Positions 10,281 to 22,554 of a DNA stretch of 64,000 nucleotides are shown here, one piece after another. Under the pieces are notes generated by a model that saw nothing but the letters and a program-made list of their open reading frames with translations, did no database searches and had not been told where the DNA came from. The translations under genes and the position numbers were made by a program. Origin of the DNA: Cliona cf. orientalis (Eukaryota > Porifera > Demospongiae > Clionaida > Clionaidae). The DNA is taken from the NCBI GenBank assembly GCA_963930775.1, contig OZ005701.1, positions 5,277,669 to 5,341,668 of the forward strand. The letters are read 5' to 3'. The first letter of the stretch is position 1. Each line of letters opens with the position of its first letter.

Positions 10281-10636
10281 GCTTTAGCCAACATGCTAGC
10301 AATGGGATCTTTGGTTGGACCAGATCCTGTTCACATGATAAATGTTTAGAAATCCGTGTTGTAACAATACTCGGCTGGAGAATAAAGGGGAGCTAAAGCT
10401 AGCTGATCAAGAGGGTAATTGTGAGGATTGGATAGTGCTTCCTCTCTACGTTCAGTTGGTGTGGTCATATAATTTTCGCAGTGCATATACATGTATGCCA
10501 GAATAATACGTACAAAATAATCATCTCTCTCAAATGTTCTGGATCTCTCACACTCTCTCTCTCTCATACTTGCTTATAGCTTTCTCTCTGTGTAAGTTAC
10601 CATTACTATCCAAATGTTACAATTTCGATAACTTAC
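10281..10636. other. Intron DNA shared with other ankyrin blocks
   Basis: From about 10490 it resembles 33960-34080 and 37700-37860, including the CT-rich stretch (TCTCACACTCTCTCTC) and the bases just after the ankyrin donor site. This marks a segmental duplication unit. Confidence 0.6.
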
Positions 10637-10726
10637 CCACAAGCCCACCGAAGAACATAACGTGCAGTATCATCATTGAGCTCAGCATTCTTTATCAGCC
10701 ACTGCACCACTTCAAGATGGTCCTCC
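10637..10726 (-). CDS. Ankyrin-repeat exon, 90 nt class
   Basis: The minus-strand acceptor CTACTCCAG precedes 10726 and the donor GTAAGT follows 10637. It encodes EDHLEVVQWLIKNAELNDD, then TARYVLRWAC. The repeat is shorter than the 102-nt class and lacks the TPLH turn. Splice phase is the same as in the other ankyrin exons. Close relatives are at 34088-34177 and 37863-37952. Confidence 0.78.
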
Positions 10727-11978
10727 CTGGAGTAGTGAGAATACACGTGCATACTGAATTTGCTAGTACTGTTTACTACTCCCTTGCATCACTCAAAAGC
10801 TTCATAGCTACAATTGATCTACAGTGCTATTGGGCAAGAGAGTAGATTTTTTTTCTAACTTTGCATACAGACATATTTTGACCTACAATTAATAGAAATA
10901 GTGCTTTTAGCTGCAGTGTGAATGTGTAAAGCATGAAAGAAAGACCGCTCCGTAACAGAAGCTATGACAAAGGATGACATTGAACTAATATCACGTGCAC
11001 CATACACAGCAATACAAGTGATCAAAAATTGCGAGATTGAAGGCTATAGATAAGATGAGGTAGCTTTCTGAAGGTGGAGAATCGCTCTCGTATGTCTAGT
11101 TCTACATAATATTATCACAGGTAGCTAATACGAGCCACCTTCAGATCGCCTAGTGAAGTGGTAACTGTCAACCCCACAAAAATATTTCGGAGCTTTAAAA
11201 AGGCTTTTGGGCTGTCTATAGTTACTATCTTACCTCGCTTGGACGCCTTAGAAGCGAAGGGCTCCACACGTTCAACGCTAAAACTCTTTTCGCTACCTTC
11301 TCGTTCTTAGACCGCCAATGAGCGTGGTCAATGAAAACATCATCATTGTACACATGCGTTTGGTACTACGTCATCAAGGCGGACTTCGACCTGTCGACGT
11401 CTAGAGCAATCAGCGGAAATGTTTGCTTCCGGATTCGGCGCTTCCTGCAAAATATTCGCAGTTCCACAGATGCACTAGAATTATTAATGCATTAGGATGC
11501 ATAGAATACAATATTGAATCTTAATTATGATATTTATGCAAAATTCACAACCTAACATAAATGTACCAAATTTTCACTAAAATTTGACTATTGTGGTTAA
11601 TATCTCCAAGACAGTTTGGAGTTAAGGCATCAAATGTGGTATAGAAGTACAACTCGATGGTACCTACTAGCAGGCCAAATCAAGGCTCTTAACTACAAGT
11701 GAAACTCAAGAATCACAACCTAATATAAAAATGCACAATTTTCGGACATTTTCCTCCCTAGATCCCAGACAAAAGTTCATTACACTCCATAATTTGACAT
11801 GTAGATAGTCCAATCATTGACCTAGCTGTGTACAAGATTGAAACTGAATACATACAAGATTCACATGTAAAATCTGCAGAAACAACACAGTGGTCAAAAT
11901 TTACTCTCTTTCCCGGTAGCACTGTATACTATAGAAAAGGATGGGTGGGGCCCATCAATTAAAATTTCTATAAGCAGT
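10727..11978. other. Intron DNA, no gene seen
   Basis: Near the start, CTTGCATCACTCAAAAGCTT is also found downstream of the exons at 34088 and 37863. The rest shows no coding pattern. Confidence 0.5.
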
Positions 11979-12438
11979 TACCGTATTTTCTCGCTATTAA
12001 GTGCATGCGCTTATATCTCCACAGGAAGAAAACCTGCGCTTAATAACGGAGTGCGCCTAACAACGAGATGCACCTAACAAAAAATAGCTACATCAAGAAC
12101 GCATGCGCGTTCGCGGTATCATTTAAGGGGCGTGGCCAATCGATCGATCGAACGATCGTTCACGTTGCTGCATTCTGCCCAGGTCGAAATGGCGTTCGTT
12201 GCTGGAAGAACCTGAGAATCGACAGTAGCCATCCTAATTTCGACTAACTTGAAAAGGTTGGAGCCCTGGGCAAGCTAGCAAGCGTACAGATATCGAGGTC
12301 AATGGTCACATAATATCAGTATGCGCTTATATGCGAAATGCGCCTAATAATGAGTGCTTAGGCCAACAAAATAGCATGCGCTTAATAACGAATATGCGCT
12401 TATAAGCGAAATGCGCCTAATAACGAGAAAATACGGTA
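11979..12438. repeat. TIR element (TACCGTATTTTCTCG termini)
   Basis: TACCGTATTTTCTCGCTATT at 11979 is mirrored at 12417-12438. Short internal units (GCGCTTAT, GCGCCTAATAACGAG) are repeated several times near both ends. No coding capacity is seen. The ends resemble those of family A only in the first seven bases. Confidence 0.85.
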
Positions 12439-12591
12439 TTGTAGTAGTTTAGTGTAAATTCCTTGGATCTTTGAACCTATCAGTTGTTCAAGCTAGTTTG
12501 CCAGCCAAAGCAGCGGAGCCAGTAACCTGCTTGGTAGACTATAGTCATACATACTGATGATGGCATGGAAAAGGTTAGTACTGATGATCAC

Positions 12592-13014
12592 ATGCATTGT
12601 AACGACGCAAATGCGATCCCGACCCGTTCGCGATACGCCGGTACGTACGCCGCCGCGATCGCTGGACGATATGGATGGGAGGGGCTGGGAGGTCAGGGGG
12701 TGGGTTGCGAATGGTTAGCAGGGTTAGTCTCTAGGGTTTGCGTATACGTGGACTGGAGGGGCTGGGAGGTCTGGGGCTGCGTTATGAATGGTTAGCAGGG
12801 TTAGTGTGGGAGGGGCTGGGTTGTGTAGGGTTTATCTATAAAATAGTTGAAATAACGACTGCCAGCAGCAACGACGGTGGTGGCCGAGTGGTTGGGCTCT
12901 TATGTATGGGACGGAATAGAGCGGGTTCAAATCTTGCCGTACACTTTGATTTTTTTTTTTCCATGTCGAATTTTTCTAAGTGTTGATAGATCGCATTTGC
13001 GTCGTAACATGCAT
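12592..13014. repeat. TIR element with G-rich tandem unit and tRNA-like segment
   Basis: ATGCATTGTAACGACGCAAA... at 12592-12618 is mirrored at 12989-13014 (one mismatch). Inside, a degenerate G-rich unit (GGAGGGGCTGGGAGGT, GGTTAGCAGGGTTAG) is repeated at about 12676-12835. It is followed by the tRNA-like A and B boxes at 12874-12946 and a T-run. Confidence 0.75.
12874..12946 (+). pseudogene. tRNA-like sequence (pol III A and B boxes)
   Basis: TGGCCGAGTGGTTG matches the A box of Ser/Leu-type tRNAs, and GGGTTCAAATC, about 50 bases on, matches the B box. A run of T at 12950-12960 could stop RNA polymerase III. The acceptor stem does not pair well, so this is more likely a SINE-type promoter or tRNA relic than a working tRNA. 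Confidence 0.4.
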
Positions 13015-13442
13015 TACTGTATTTATTTGAATAGTAGCCACAGTTACTGTTAATTTCAGACATGTTGGAGTGCGGCTACTAATCGAGGATGGCTCTTATT
13101 CGAGGGCGGCTTTTAGTAATAGTAATATTATTTTGGAGCGACACCTCTTGGTGGCACTGATATGGTAGACTCGTTTTTCAGGACTAATCTTTGAATATTC
13201 GAGCTATATGATCGAGATATAAGTAGCAAAACCAAGCTAAGGATGTTTTCTGCCATGTTTTTGCCTGGAACTAACGATTGTTTGTGAATTGCGATCGTGG
13301 CCAAACCCACTTAGTTGTGTTCGCGCATGCGTGTGGCTACTATTCGAGGGTGGCTATTATTTCTTTCGCAGAGCTCCATGTGCGGCTTCTATTCAAGGGC
13401 GGCTAATAGTCGGGGCGCGGCTCTATTCGAATAAATACGGTA
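13015..13442. repeat. TIR element (TAC[CT]GTATTTATTCGAA termini)
   Basis: TACTGTATTTATTTGAATAG at 13015 is mirrored by CTATTCGAATAAATACGGTA ending at 13442. The interior (GTAGCC and GCGGCT motifs next to both ends) is shared in reverse orientation with 54257-54638. It abuts the element at 12592-13014 directly. Confidence 0.85.
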
Positions 13443-15317
13443 TATTATTTTAAGCTAACTTCCCAGCACACTTGATATGAGCACATCGTTTTGGACAGGT
13501 TCAATGACACAATGATGAACCAATAGCCTTCAGAATCATAATTAATAGGAAATTAAATACATTTCAATAACAGAATCTGATGAGACTCACACTTTCTGGA
13601 AAAGTTGCTAATATCATACCATAATCCAAGCTAGAAGATTAGGAAGCTTATTACAAACTTCAGCATAAGTGGCAAATGTGAGCAGGTGGCCACGGATTCG
13701 ATTCCTAGCGGCTAGCCTGGGTTCTTACAGCTGGCTTACTAATGTAGATGGGATGAAGGATCTGTGGTGCTCAAGTACAGTTTTAACACTATCTACACAG
13801 GTATGAAGCCTGTGTTACATAGTAGTCTGACTACTCTCAATACAGACATAAATGAATGTGAAAGGTTCATCTGTCTAAGCCTGAACTGTCATCATAAAGT
13901 CGGTAGACTCTATCAGTAGGGATGGCCCGGATATGCCATACATGTAATACATTACAAAAAAGTTAATAATTCAGAGCAAATAAAATTTTAAGGTTTGTAA
14001 CATATATATTCATGATCTACGCCAGAAAAGCTGCTATCTATCAAGCCCAAAAACACCCATGAAAACAATCAGGTATGCCTGAACCAGCTATTTTTAAGAT
14101 TGTAAAAAAAGTGCAAATTGTCAATCTTCTGTCATCTTATCCAGGGCTAACTCAAGACTGCTTCTACCTCTCAGCTTAGTTCAAGTATAAATCCACTCCA
14201 TTTTATTAAGCGTACGTCCGTGGTACACTATACTTTTGCGTTATTATGACAGTTGATAAATTGCGGGCATATGCAGCGCATTTCACACAATTCGTCATCT
14301 TCGATACACCATTTTGTCATATAATGTGCATGCTCGAATAGTGTTGCCATGGTGAAGTCATGTGACAAATGATATCAGTGCTAGTGGTGCGCGCCGGCAT
14401 ATAGAGCTCGAGCGCTAGCGATCGACCGTGCCGCTGAACGACGAACTAGCTAGCTTGAGCGCTTGCCGACAATTGAATGGTAGCTGCCAACACTAAATTT
14501 CGCTCCATAAACAGAAAGGTACTCATTGCTACGTGGCCCAAAACAGCCTTCTTTCAATTTTGTCACTGCTCTGAGCCAGCTAGCTAGTACCTCCATGAAT
14601 GAATTGATGAGGGGCGTGGCTACATTCTTGTTGTACAGCAATACCATGAGATGAAGCTCTTGAGGATGGTATTCAGGGTATCAGGCTTATGCAAGGTGCA
14701 TGTGTATTGAGCTCTAGACACTGAGCCAATGTTTGGAGACAAGGCATGTGCTCACTGCTAAAACACATTTAGCATAGCTAACAACATAGTGCTTGGCAGA
14801 AGCCATCACCTCCACGAAATTCCAATCTGTAAATACATGATTGTATCATTGTATATACATGTATAAATGAAGAACAATCATTGAATTATATAATAGCACA
14901 GCATACGCATGTTTTTTCGACACAAGTGTCCACTGTCTGTGGTGCCTAGATGTGTCTGGTCAGCATGTTAAACATGTATAGACAAACCTTAGGGTTACCA
15001 TGCACTCTGGAGTCTTCCAGTAGCTACTAGTGATCTTGTAATCTGAAATAGTTGGTTAATATTGTATGCGTATACTCAGGCCAACCTTTTGATGCTAATG
15101 GGAGTATATGCATGATATCAGTTACAAATATTATGCAAGAATGAAAATCTTCGAAATTTCTTCTGAACATACTACTAGTTACATATTTACAGAAGATAAC
15201 TTTAAGATGGCTAGTGAACTAACAGACAAAAAAGTCCGGCATTGAACAGTCAAACCATGCCAGGTAGTGTTGAAAGACATGAATTGCCCAGAGGGCAATA
15301 AAAAAAAGAATAGTAAC
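13443..15317. other. Intron DNA with segmental duplications, no gene seen
   Basis: Positions 13640-13880 match 38270-38510; 13896-14215 match 42240-42560; 14210-14400 resemble 43020-43230; 14940-15010 resemble 33270-33340. No conserved reading frame was recognised. The duplications tie this interval to the other ankyrin blocks. Confidence 0.6.
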
Positions 15318-15708
15318 AAGTATAAAAAATAATTAAGGATTAAGTAGGGATGGTAGGGTCAAAAAGTACATGAACAAGATTAGGGATAATCACACACACT
15401 ATACATCCCTACGCTTGCTTTTTGAGTAGGTGCAGGAATTAACTAACCAGGCAGGAATGCGACAATCAAAACTGATTATCCCTGTGACCCCTACGAGCAT
15501 ATTGAATTTCTCGATCCCACATGCATAATTATAATATAGAAGATTCAAATTAAGGATGGATCACCATCAATAAGCACATACTAATCGAGAAAAGCAAGCA
15601 TAGGGATGTATAGTGTGTGTGATTATCCCTAATCTTGTTCATGTACTTTTTGACCCTGCCATCCCTACTTCATCCTTCAATTTATTTAATTATTTTTTAT
15701 ACTTATGT
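15318..15708. repeat. Palindromic element with ~120-bp arms (family E)
   Basis: The left arm (about 15318-15425) and right arm (about 15587-15708) are inverted copies; both contain the TAGGGAT and CATCCCTA blocks and the same outer AT-rich end. Solo or partial arms of the family occur at 1015-1135 and 33690-33810. Confidence 0.85.
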
Positions 15709-16042
15709 AAAAGAGGCTGAAGGGAACTCACATGCAGTGATAATAATAAAGAATGGGAATCAGGTTCATTCACAGCACAAATTAAGTATGTATTCATTAT
15801 ATGAATGCTACACAATACATTATTTCACAATGTCATTAGAAAATTTGCTAAGATAGTAATTTACAAGAATAACTTGATACTCATTCATTCTGAAAACTAT
15901 AGCTGTACTGTGGTCACAGTTGTTTGTGCATGTGAATCACAATTGCATGCAAGAGAAGAGAATGCTGTACTGATTCTTAATTAGGTATACTGCATTATAG
16001 TGTAGCTACAGTGCTTCATAACCAAAGTATTACCAGGACAAT

Positions 16043-16270
16043 GTGTAACTATCCCACACGAAAGTGCAAGGGGGTAAAATAATCAGTCGTGTCGTCGTCA
16101 TGAGCATAAAAATCGAGACCTATGCAAATGAGTGACTCGTAAGCACAATAAAGCAGTCAAATTTGGCAAAAAACTGGCTCCAGCATGCTTCAAATCTTGA
16201 CAAACGATTAACAAGCGTCACAAATAGTGCCACGTCTATTGGCAGTGCCTGCTCAATGCATAATGTGCCA
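16043..16270. repeat. Interspersed repeat family F, partial
   Basis: Carries the family core TCAGTCGTGTCGTCGTCATG, then the AAACTGGCT...CTTCAAATC block. Related copies lie at 39942-40100, 43600-43800, 44340-44600, 45462-45760 and 54958-55545. Confidence 0.7.
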
Positions 16271-17337
16271 TAATATTATATGGATTTCTGCTCATACGCA
16301 CAACTACTTTAGTATACCGTATTCACTCGATCAGATGCTACTCTCGATTAGTCGCCGCACCTCTGGAAGTGCTGAACAAATAGTCGCCGCTCTCGAATAG
16401 TAGCCGTGCCACGCCTACAATTCGAGAAACACCAGCACGTGGATATGCCTCGTGACTCGTTTTCAAAGGCAGACACATGATAAACAGTCTAGAACAAGCT
16501 TGTACATCAGCAAAGGGGCCAGAATCTCCTAGATCAGTGGTATAAATCGACTGTGTCTCTAAGGATTGCCTCTCTGGCAGGTACTGTTATTAATGAATGC
16601 ACAGGAGTGCAGAACCCTCACCGCTACATGCATGCATATAATATATATAGCATGGCTCACTGTGCATAATACTATGCACATGGTTGAAGTTCTGAGGTTT
16701 TATGAAGTTAGGAAAAGTAGTGGAATTGCTGCTTAGTTGTAGGGATCCTGGTGATGTTAGCACTGATTCTCTCTCTGCACCAGAGCTAGACTGGGAGGAT
16801 ATGAACTGCTAGTACCTTTATTCGATTCACATTTCAGTAAGCAGATCCAGATAACTAGCAGCCATACAATATACTATGACATTGTGTAACGAGCATTATT
16901 TAGAACATTTCTACTATCTTTACCAGTTACCATATTTGCTCGATTAGATGCCGCGGCTACTATTTATTTCATTGCTTGAGTTTGTGCGTGCGGCGTTTAT
17001 TCGAGAGCGGTGTTTATTAACCCTCGCCGCAAAGTGTAGGCGGAGAGTTACTGCAATCGTTTGGCGATTTTTGTCCGTCTGTCCATCCGTCCGTCCGTCC
17101 GTCCGTCCGTCGCAACCCTCCTTTGCTAAATGGTAAGGGTTGTCCTAGATAAAGTACGCATTCTAGGTATACGTAGCATAAAGGAAGAGTGGTCACGTTA
17201 AGTCCTGCCCAGTGGAGTAGTAGTGTGCAGCTGTTGCAACTTGCCAGTCTGTGTTTACATGGCACCTACCTCAACTACATGACTGATTGCCATTCTGTGC
17301 TTTGCTGGTCAGTTATCAATACAGTAACAGGGTACTT

Positions 17338-17458
17338 GTCCAGGATTGCCATAGGGTGTCCTGGGGTGTCCTTGGGTTAGGGGATGGGTATGGGGATGGG
17401 GTTTGGGTTGAGGTTAGGGAACCAGGACATCTTGGGACGTTCGCTGGCAATCCTGGAC
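17338..17458. repeat. Small G-rich hairpin element
   Basis: GTCCAGGATTGCCA at 17338 is mirrored by TGGCAATCCTGGAC ending at 17458. Between them are several runs of three or four G, which could form a quadruplex. Confidence 0.6.
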
Positions 17459-18341
17459 ATCCCTGAGTAACAGTGTAAACAGGCAGTGGCTCTCAAGCGC
17501 ATAATTCAGTTGATAGAGGCTTTTAGTTTATATAGTGGCATAGCCAGATGCCTTCCCCCAACTCTTAGATCACTGACTCTAAGGAGAACAGCTACATGTA
17601 GTACCAGAACCCTGTTTAGGTGCAGGGTATGTAGTTCAGTAGTACCACAACCCTATAACAGTCCAGGTGTAGGGTATGTAGTTTAATACTCCTGGCATCG
17701 TACAGCACACAAAATAATTAGGGATTGACAAATTGCACAATGTGTGTGTGGGGTATGTGCTCTATAGAGCTCTAGTTTTGTCCGAGGTTTCTAATACACA
17801 GCAACTGCTTATTTGCTAAGTTAAGTGGGAATAATAGTTATGTTCGTCCCAAGGCTAATTACTCCGCATTGCTGTTAGTAACTTAGCAAACACTTGTATA
17901 GTATGTGTCCAGAACGTACAGTAGCCACATATCCAGGCTCACTGATCTGTTTAACATTTTTCTCTGACTCACTACGATTTAAATGGAAATACTAGGGGGA
18001 AAGAATGTTCTTCGATTATCGGCCCATCCCTGAAACTTGGCCCAGTGTAAGGTGCACTGCCCATGGGCCCTCTTTCGCTAGGGTACAGTATTATGCCAGC
18101 TGTTCTACAATAAGTACAATGCAATACCTGGGCCAGACAGGGGCCAGACAGGTATGCTATAGACTGAGAGTTTACATGTTTTTACCCATCCCATCAATGA
18201 AGTATGAGATATGATTGTATATGTAGTGTCATGTGTAAATGCATATTCTCTGTGTAATAATTCACCCCATCCCAAGGTTCCTCTAGCATCTATGAAATCA
18301 AGTTCAACTATCAACATTGTACAGTCAATGGATAAACTTAC

Positions 18342-18443
18342 GAACAAGCCCTATGCATTGGAGTCCGCCCAGAGCCATCCTTACAGTTAACATCAGGTTT
18401 GCTATTCTTTAGTAGAAACTTGACTACCTCCAGGTGGCCCTTC
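18342..18443 (-). CDS. Ankyrin-repeat exon, 102 nt
   Basis: The minus-strand acceptor CACTGTAG precedes 18443 and the donor GTAAGT follows 18342. It encodes a well-conserved ankyrin repeat: KGHLEVVKFLLKNS, then DGSGRTPMHRAC. Exon and flanks resemble 41190-41560. To its left the next exon of the series is the 90-nt one at 10637; to its right 15.6 kb of mobile-element DNA separates it from the exon at 34088. Confidence 0.82.
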
Positions 18444-20786
18444 CTACAGTGATGTGAACAAAGAGACATGCAGGGATAATCAATAGTCATTAACATCAAC
18501 TGCAAACTGTAATTTAGTTCTGTATAGTCATCACACAAGACAACACTGCCCTGTCACGGTAAATAGCAAAATACAAAATCTTACGCATGTAACATTAATT
18601 GCCGAGTGCATTAGCGCGAGGCATTGGATCGTGGACAGTGGGCGAGGGATTGGCAGCTAGCGTTGTATGTATGTATGTATGTCCGTCACGCTTTTGGAAT
18701 ACAATTAATTTTGGGTAAAGATCGTTCTTCTTTCTGGTAAAGATTGTTCGGGGTTCAGAAACGCGGCGTCCCACGTTGCACTCAAAAATGTGGCAGGGAG
18801 GACTTGGAGACGTACTGTCGTGCTAAAACGGCAGCCAGGAAGCTAAGTAAACCAGAGAGACTCTGAAGCAGTCTTGGAAGAATAATTTGAGGATGTCCAG
18901 TAAGACTTAGCCCCTTGCCTCTGTCTTCTCTGGTCGTCCCCAGGCTCTTTCTTCTCCTCAATGTCTGTCAGAAAAACAGCCTACCTTTCTGAAGAATCAT
19001 AGTGATAGCTACTGTCTTACCTGTACCCAACTTGTGGCAAGTCCCATTATTACAGATTGTAGCCTTTCACAGACTATAGCTTTAGTACTTGTAAAGTCTG
19101 TGCCAGCTATATATGAAGAGTAGCTCATGCATGCTCACTCATTCATGTGCTCACGTGAGGCACTATTTGCACCATGTGTACTCCTAGTTTTGTATTACTA
19201 GCACTCATGTGCATGTTGACCCTAATATACCTGTAACATAAAGAATACTCATGTGTAGCGCATGTCAAGGCAACATGCATGTTACAGTAGGGGCAAAATG
19301 CATGCACTATGGGAATAATTATAGTGTGTTGCTATGGGGAACATTCAAAAAGCGTAGCATCAGCAATGACTCCAAAAACTGGCGAACAACATTGTTTCAG
19401 CAAAATCCACACACCGTAGAATCCCATGATTACGCCCCCCCCCCCCCCCTTTGTGCATGCTAGCATTGGACAAAAGTTGAGAGGGGGTTTATATACGGGA
19501 TCCTTATATTTCTGTGTGACAACCATTACGGACCATCGAATGCCATGTAGGCACACAATCTCTGCACTTTCTTGGGCTGTTTGAATGGGCAAAACTCAAC
19601 AAAAACGACAAGTAAGGCATAGTATGACACAATAGCTAGCTTGCTAGCTGTAGCTACTGTTTTTATTGGTCTATGAACTCTAAATATCTATGCTTTACTA
19701 TTAGGGAGGGGGGGGCTTATACGCGAGACAAAACTACCTATGCAGGAACTCAAGCTAAAAATGCAGGGGGGGGCCTTATGCGCGAGGGGGGGGATAAATG
19801 TGGGATTCTATGGTATGTAGAAAGCTAAAAGGAACTGTATAACACCACACTTTGGACTCGAAAACGAGGTATGTAGCACCTAGCTTGGTAACCATGAGTG
19901 TTTCAGCGCAATACGCATGCGGAAACTTAGTCGCCTACACATAATTTTTCCTACACGTAGCAATGAGGGATGCACTTTCTAGGAACCACTCTATGCACTC
20001 TGCACTGGTATGCTGCAAATATCGTTAAAAAACGGGGTTATCCATAGCATAGCAAGATGTAACAACTCCAAGTGAGTTTAGGGTCCAAGGTCAACTCTTC
20101 TACGACATTCCTACATCGAGTTTTGTATGGCTCCACATGCACACTAATCTTTTTGTGATGGGTCTCTTTTACAGTCTATGCTGGCTCTTGTGAAGTTTTC
20201 CTGCTCAGGTGAGCGTTGTTTTGTAGCCTTGTGCTATGATTGAAGTTATCTGTAAGCCATAGTTTGAGTTGCTAGCTACTCATTTTTTTGTTTACGCAAT
20301 GGAAAATTATTGAGTTCTGACTATGGTTCCTGGCCGTTTGTGAAAATGGTAAGCCCAGAATGAAGGTAGATAGATTCTATTATAAAGGGGCAGTTCAGGG
20401 GCGTAGCCAGGAATTTAGTTAAGGGGGTGCTGGACTACGCGTGCGAAGTGCGTGTGCAAAATTTTAAGCCACGCCCACTTATTAACCAGTAAGGTCGAAG
20501 TTCAAATTGTCACTAAGAATGCGTTCTGAATGTAGCTATAGCGAGCTAGCTCAAGATTTTCGGCCAAATCTTGTAATATTAGATAAGTGTGCAACTATCT
20601 TCTAAGCTATATTTTGTAGTAGACGACTGTTTGGAGTAGCTAGCTAAGAGAGTGCTGGATGAGGCTGTTCTATGGACCATGTCAACTAGTCCAAGAGCAG
20701 AAGGGGGTGCTTGAGCCCCCTGAGCCCGTGACTGCATGCATAAGATTCGGTAAATACAGTGAGGAGAGGCATTGACCTATTTTAAT
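18444..20786. other. Intron DNA, no gene seen
   Basis: Includes a (GTAT)n run at about 18665-18683, C- and G-runs at about 19435-19450 and 19706-19792, and a diverged element with CAGGGGCGTAGCCAGG at 20396. No frame resembling a protein family was found. Confidence 0.5.
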
Positions 20787-21081
20787 CAAGCTGACAAGGT
20801 CATGCGACGCTACAACAATACTCTCTAATCATCGTAAACTAGCAGACCACCCAGGCATCTCTATTAAACCCATGCTGTCTAAAGACGACTTGCGTACTGA
20901 AAGTATCCTCCTAAAGGAGAAAAGGAAACTAATAAATGCAGGAGTAGCAAGTAAAGAAATCAAAATCAGAAGCAAAGCCTGTATGTCAACAACAAGAAGC
21001 ACGGCTCAATCACCAATTTTGAATACATCCCCACTGGCATTGATCTCACTCAACTTGCAAACCAAGACTCCAATTCAGTAA
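20787..21081 (+). pseudogene. LINE ORF1 C-terminal tail
   Basis: The frame reads MLSKDDLRTESILLKEKRKL and continues with VASKEIKIRSKAC. CR1/L2-type LINE ORF1 proteins commonly end with a segment of this kind (acidic and basic helix, then KIR). The segment is open upstream to about 20800. The N-terminal part of ORF1 is absent and the element is probably 5'-truncated. Confidence 0.5.
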
Positions 21082-21119
21082 GTAATTCTCAGTCACCTAC
21101 CGAAAATAGTCATTGACTA

Positions 21120-22533
21120 TCACCACCGGACATCAACTCCTTAGGCTTATGGAATGCATGTAGTCTAGTAAATAAACTTGATCGATTCCAATCTCTTGCG
21201 TATTCTAGAAATTTCAAAATTATTCGTAATACAGAAACCTGGCTGCACAATCAGATTCTTGACAATGAAATATTGCCCTCCTCCTACAAAATATATCGTA
21301 ACAATAGATGTGGAAGAGGCGGAGGTGTGCCAATTGCAGTTCATAGCAGTATAACTTGCCAATTACTTCACAAGTACAAAAACATTGAGATGATATCAGT
21401 GACACTCAACCTAAGACCCAAGCTCACACTTGTATGTGTGTACGCACCACCAAATGCTAGCAACGATTATCATAACCACATACTTGAAGCCATCACACAA
21501 CTTCCTTGCAAGACAGACGTAATTATCCTAGGTGATTTTAAGGTACCTGATATAAACTGGGGAACACTAACAGCCCATTCGCAATTCTCTCAAGATTTAT
21601 GCAGCGAGCTCCAATTACTTAACTTCAATCAATGAGTCAACTTCCCCACTCATCAGAGAGGCAGTACTCTTGACCTTACTCTCACTAACGCCCCTCAAGG
21701 GGTAACTAACATCAAAACAGTACCTCAACTTAACATACTCTCTGACCACTTCTTTCTAACCTCGTCAATCATGTCCTATCAATCTTTAAGCCCAAGCTCA
21801 TACCCTGGTACACACATTCTAAATTTCAAGAAGATGCATATTGAGCCTTTAAAATTTCATTCGGGTGCTTGCCTAGAGTCACTGGTCGTTGAAACTGGGC
21901 CTCATGAACTTTGGGACAACATCCACCAGACTATCCTTAACTGTAACAGATTCATACCAAAAGTATCACTTCCTTCCAAGCCCACTCCAAGATGGTTTGA
22001 TCCCAGCATTAGGCACACACTAAACAAGGCTCACACTCTCAGACGGAAAATCAAGAGAAATACAACACCTTATTCCATAGCTAAATTGGAGGTACTGGAG
22101 TCCACACTGAAAGAAATGATCCTAAGAGCCAAAGATAGCTACCTGTCTAATCTTGCGGTTGAGTTCCGGTCCAATCTTAAAAAATTCTACAGACACCTGG
22201 CTGACATTTCGAGCAGCAAGTACAGCCAATACCCCCTAACTCAGGATGGTGTTGCCGTAAATGACCCACTAGAAAAAGCAACAATGTTTAATGAGTTTTT
22301 TAACTCAACCTTTACGACCAGTGATTATCAACTGCCTTCATATCAGTCATTGCAATCACCTGACCTGCATCTGTCAGACATTGAATTCACCGACCTGGAA
22401 GTGTATGAGTTACTATCCCCTCTTGACCCAACTAAGGCAATGGGACCTGACTCAATACACCCTCTAGTTCTGAAGAACTGTGCAGACATCTTATACATCC
22501 CTTTACTAATAGCAAGCTTATTCAGACTATCAG
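21120..22533 (+). pseudogene. LINE (CR1/L2-like) endonuclease and RT start, truncated
   Basis: An apurinic-type endonuclease domain is visible from about 21140: LWNACSLVNK, TETWLHN, then CVYAPPNAS, VIILGDFKVPDINWG and, after an in-frame TGA at 21633-21635, the same frame continues with STLDLTLTN and LSDHFFL. A linker follows, with PTPRWFDPSIRHTLNKAH, then the first RT block, AMGPDSIHPLVLKN. The frame leaves LINE similarity at about 22533, where Helitron-type sequence begins, so RT motifs A to E are missing. The N-terminal endonuclease segment requires one frame change near 21240-21280. Confidence 0.8.
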
Positions 22534-22554
22534 CTGGTAAAGCCTGGTATAGAA

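Larger units (their letters stand above)
15709..18341. other. Intron DNA rich in small repeats, no gene seen
   Basis: Contains a family F repeat (16043-16270), left ends of TACC(G/A)TATT-type elements at 16315-16440 and 16924-17025, a (CCGT)n run at about 17081-17112, the hairpin at 17338-17458, a ~50-bp duplicated unit with GGGTATGTAGTT at about 17610-17690, and at 18095-18340 sequence shared with 41195-41430. No conserved coding pattern was found. Confidence 0.55.

Noticed and set aside
12676..12835. Telomere-like GGTTAG units
   Set aside because: They are part of a degenerate 90-bp G-rich repeat inside an inverted-repeat element, with no tandem hexamer array.
12874..12946. Functional tRNA gene
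   Set aside because: A and B boxes are present but the acceptor stem does not pair; kept only as a tRNA-like relic.
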